NCBI GenBank assembly: GCA_964016985.1
Contig: OZ024826.1
Span: 4,951,552 to 5,015,551, forward strand
From: Anodontia alba
Lineage: Eukaryota > Mollusca > Bivalvia > Lucinida > Lucinidae
DNA: 64,000 nucleotides
Direction of reading: 5' to 3'
Part shown: positions 60,288 through 64,000 of the stretch, in pieces
How the letters are laid out: every line of letters begins with the position of its first letter
Position numbering within the stretch: position 1 is the first letter of the stretch
Program-made: the position numbers and the translations under genes
The notes under the pieces: generated by a model
Told to the model about the DNA's origin: nothing
The model's input: the letters and a program-made list of their open reading frames with translations, nothing else
Databases searched by the model: none

Positions 60288-61490
60288 GGTAATAATGTAG
60301 TATAAATGTGTAGGTACTGGTTTCTGAGACAGTTTGAAAAGGTTTTAATTCCATATATATTTTGATGGAGAAATGCATTAAATAAAAAAATTGCTTTTTT
60401 CTATAGTTCCAAGATAAGAGGACATATGAGGTGATAATTTAAGATAAATGTAGTGGGTACTGTTTTCTGAGACAGTTCGAAAGAGTAACTACATACCATA
60501 TAAATTTTGATGGAGAAATGCATTAAATTAAACAAGAAAAAAAAAAGAAAAAAAAAAAAAAGAAAAAAAATCTATAGCTTTAAGATAAGAAGACATATGA
60601 GGTAATAATTTAGGAAAAATGCTGTTTGTACTGTTTTCTGAGACAATTCGAAAGAGTAACTACATACCATATATATTTTGACGGAGAAATGCATTAAATA
60701 AAACAAAAAAATCCTTAGCTTTAAGATAAGAAGAAATATGAGGTAATGATTTAGGATAAATGTTGTGGGTATTGTTTTCTGAGACAGTTCGAAAGATTAA
60801 CTACATACCATATATATTTTGATGGAGAAATGCATTAAATTAAACAAACAAATCTATAGCTTTAAGGTAAGAAGACATATAATCTAATTGTTTAGGATAA
60901 ATGTTGAAGATACTTGTTTGTATGTTTGTGTTGAGGTTTTACGGCCCAGTCAACCCAGTGGGATCATGTCGAGCGCGGTCAGTTTACCTAACCACACGTT
61001 TACTGGTACTGTTTTCTGAGACAGATCGAAAAGACTAATTACATGTACATACCATATATATTTTAATGGAGAAATGTATTCAATTAAAAACAAATTCTAT
61101 AGGTTTAAGACAAAAAGACATATGATGTAATAATTTAGGATAAATGTTGTAGGTACTGTTTTCTGAGAAAGTTCGAAAGAATATCTTCATGCCATATATA
61201 TTTTGATGGAGAAATGCATTAAATAAAAAAACAACAACTTTTTCTATAGCTCTAAGATAAGAAGACATATGAGGCGATAATTTAGGATAAATATGGGTAC
61301 TGTTTCTGAGTCAGTTCGAAATATTAACTACTTACCATATATATTTTGATGGAAATATGCATTAATTAAAAAAAAAAAAAAACTTTTTCTATAGCTTTAA
61401 GATCAGAAGACGTATGAGGTAATAATTTAGGATAAATAATGTGGGTACTGTTTTCTGAGACAGTTCGAAAGAGTAGCTAAGATATCTTAT
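60288..61490. repeat. ~140-bp satellite array, right block
   Basis: About eight more units of the 53543 array. Its first three units repeat the order and private variants of the first three units of the left block (TGTGTAGGTACTGGTTTCTG, then AGGTGATAATTTAAGATAAATGTAGTGGG, then an A-rich expansion), so a multi-unit block was duplicated. It is interrupted by a SINE at 60914-61004. Confidence 0.92.
60914..61004 (-). mobile_element. SINE 3' end inserted in satellite
   Basis: 91 bp matching the 3' part of the SINE at 27118-27425 (CCAGTAAACGTGTGG to GTAAAACCTCAACACAAACA). The target duplication is roughly GATACT/GGTACT. 5' truncation with an intact tail is typical of target-primed insertion. Confidence 0.75.
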
Positions 61491-62285
61491 CTACCAAAAG
61501 TAAAATTTCAAATGTCAGGTTTCTTCCTACCATCGGGAGAACAAAATAAAACATCACATCCTTTCAAAAAGCTTCCCAGTTACACCTTGATTTTACAGAC
61601 CATAATCAATAGCAAAATCAATAGCAAACTTCATATTCTCAGCCTTTAAAAAGAATGTGTACTTTGTTTCATCATCAAAACACACCACAATTTAGCTTTT
61701 CCAGCTTTCTCTTATCAGTATTAAGTGATCAGTATGTGGTCAGTAAAGCAATAAACACTTCAAGTGTGGTGGTTCTCAATAGATGTAATTAATCATTTAC
61801 CAAGCAGAATCCTGCGAGGTAAAATTCGTATTTTACTAGACCTTGATGACAGAGACCAACAATTAGAGACTGGCTATACAAGATGTCATTAATAAATTTG
61901 AATCAGCTTATAGTAAGGAGTGATAAAACATGACATCAAGGTCTAGGAGCTAGTCTATCATACATGTACCGACACATTTGCTCCGAAATACATGAATGTT
62001 TCATATCTTTTCATGTAGTTACATTATAAAGACATATTTGACATTTTGTTACACAAAGCACTCCTATGACTCCTGGCAAATAATTCTGGTCGATTTCTGT
62101 CCTTCTTTCATCTTATTATAATGACTTCGCACACCACATGTTCATGAAAAACTGTCCATGCATTGTTTGGTGATTGTGTTTATGTTTCACGTTCCTTGTT
62201 TCGCATTAGAGTGTTTGTGTCTTATAAGGTGGACATTTCCTGGGAAACATTTTTTTCTATTTCTGATTTATTATCTTCTTTTCAG
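61491..62285 (+). other. Intron 3, last part
   Basis: Unique sequence with no gene or repeat recognised; it ends with the acceptor TATCTTCTTTTCAG. Confidence 0.5.
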
Positions 62286-62489
62286 GTATTAATCAATGGC
62301 AATCGCGGAATTTTACAGTCTATAAGGAGATTGGAAGTTCTATAGACAATCGTCAGAAAATCTATCAAAATAATGATACTACTGGCTACATCTTTACAGT
62401 ATATTTCAATCAAACACTTGTCCTTCGCCGTATAAACGTCACAAGTGAGCACATCTTTACAATATGTGAGCTGATAATAGTGGAAAGTG
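62286..62489 (+). CDS. Exon 4, second FTP domain C-terminal half
   Basis: 204 bp, phase 1 both sides (CTTTTCAG/gt, g/GTAAGT), homologous to exon 2. It encodes NFTVYKEIGSS, GYIFTVYFNQT, then INVTSEHIFTICELIIVESG. Two N-glycosylation sites (NFT, NVT) plus NQT are visible. It completes the second domain. The donor shows that at least one more exon follows, beyond this window or unrecognised. Confidence 0.84.
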
Positions 62490-63575
<1,086 letters not shown>

Positions 63576-64000
63576 TTTGGTTATTTCCTAACGGTACATG
63601 CTGTATTAATAATATGACTATTTGCGAGGGCGGGGGATGAGTTCTATAAAGAGACATAGTTGAAACTGGAAAACATCGGTATATAACCTAATAAAATAAT
63701 TAATACATTTCTTCACACCGGTTACTGCGATACAACGAACGCGACTGGGTACAACGAACGCAGTTGAAAATGATGACGTCACAAGAATATTTTCGGTAAG
63801 AAAATAATATATATTTCAGCCATATTCCTAATCTTCTTGGTTTGTTATTTTGTACAGCTGCAGGAAAGCGGTACTGCCTTTTACAGATAGAGTTGCGGAG
63901 AAATTTTTTTACGACAAACGAAAATAAAACCTTTTTTCTTTCGTCAAGCGTGTTTTTACCAAACCCAACATACTTCGGTCAATATTTTCTGACTGTTACG
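63576..64000. other. Intron 4, no gene seen
   Basis: Unique sequence with a doubled ACAACGAACGC motif near 63733-63760. No exon of the FTP type is visible before the window ends. Confidence 0.45.

Overview
The window is AT-rich metazoan DNA, most likely from a marine bivalve mollusc. There is no operon structure or prokaryotic gene. The animal gene signal is four short exons with GT-AG borders separated by introns of 3 to 26 kb. The rest is intronic or flanking DNA packed with mobile elements of types common in bivalves: tandem-repeat-bearing Helitron-like elements with (ACGG)n-type runs, tRNA-derived SINEs, a Steamer-like Ty3/gypsy element, mariner and foldbacks. The species assignment is inference.

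Gene: plus-strand exons at 19687-19905, 32677-32877, 36003-36221 and 62286-62489 encode two successive FTP-type (fucolectin/tachylectin-4/pentraxin-1-like, F5/8C-like) beta-sandwich domains. Each domain is split over two exons and every splice junction is phase 1. The gene is open at both ends of what I can see: no start codon, signal peptide or terminal exon was found.

Layout. 0-10 kb: a truncated LINE, short palindromic MITEs and simple repeats. 10-12.9 kb: a pogo-like MITE, a tRNA-derived SINE, and a dispersed tandem-dimer repeat interrupted by a 524-bp miniature LTR element (TRIM). That TRIM has an exact tRNA-Pro primer binding site, a polypurine tract, and a tRNA-like sequence with A and B boxes inside each LTR. 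12.9-19.1 kb: tandem arrays, two full copies of an unclassified ~350-bp repeat (called repeat A here) and a CR1/Jockey-like LINE. 19.7-36.2 kb: exons 1-3, with Helitron-like elements, a second SINE family and a 1.06-kb foldback carrying 8-bp target duplications. 36.2-62.3 kb: the giant third intron, holding repeat A clusters, more Helitron-like elements, a dead mariner, a second foldback, a degraded endonuclease-RT LINE, and a ~140-bp satellite array split by a 4.84-kb Ty3/gypsy retrotransposon. 62.3-64 kb: exon 4 and a self-complementary (AC)n(TA)n(GT)n tract.

The strongest candidate for something undescribed is the TRIM at 12080-12603. It combines LTR-retrotransposon replication signals with an internal Pol III-type tRNA promoter in the LTR, much as plant Cassandra TRIMs carry 5S rRNA. 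Other points of interest are Helitron-like elements that share ends but carry different core repeats, a SINE and a LINE sharing a 3' tail, and a young gypsy copy with five nonsense codons but no frameshift.
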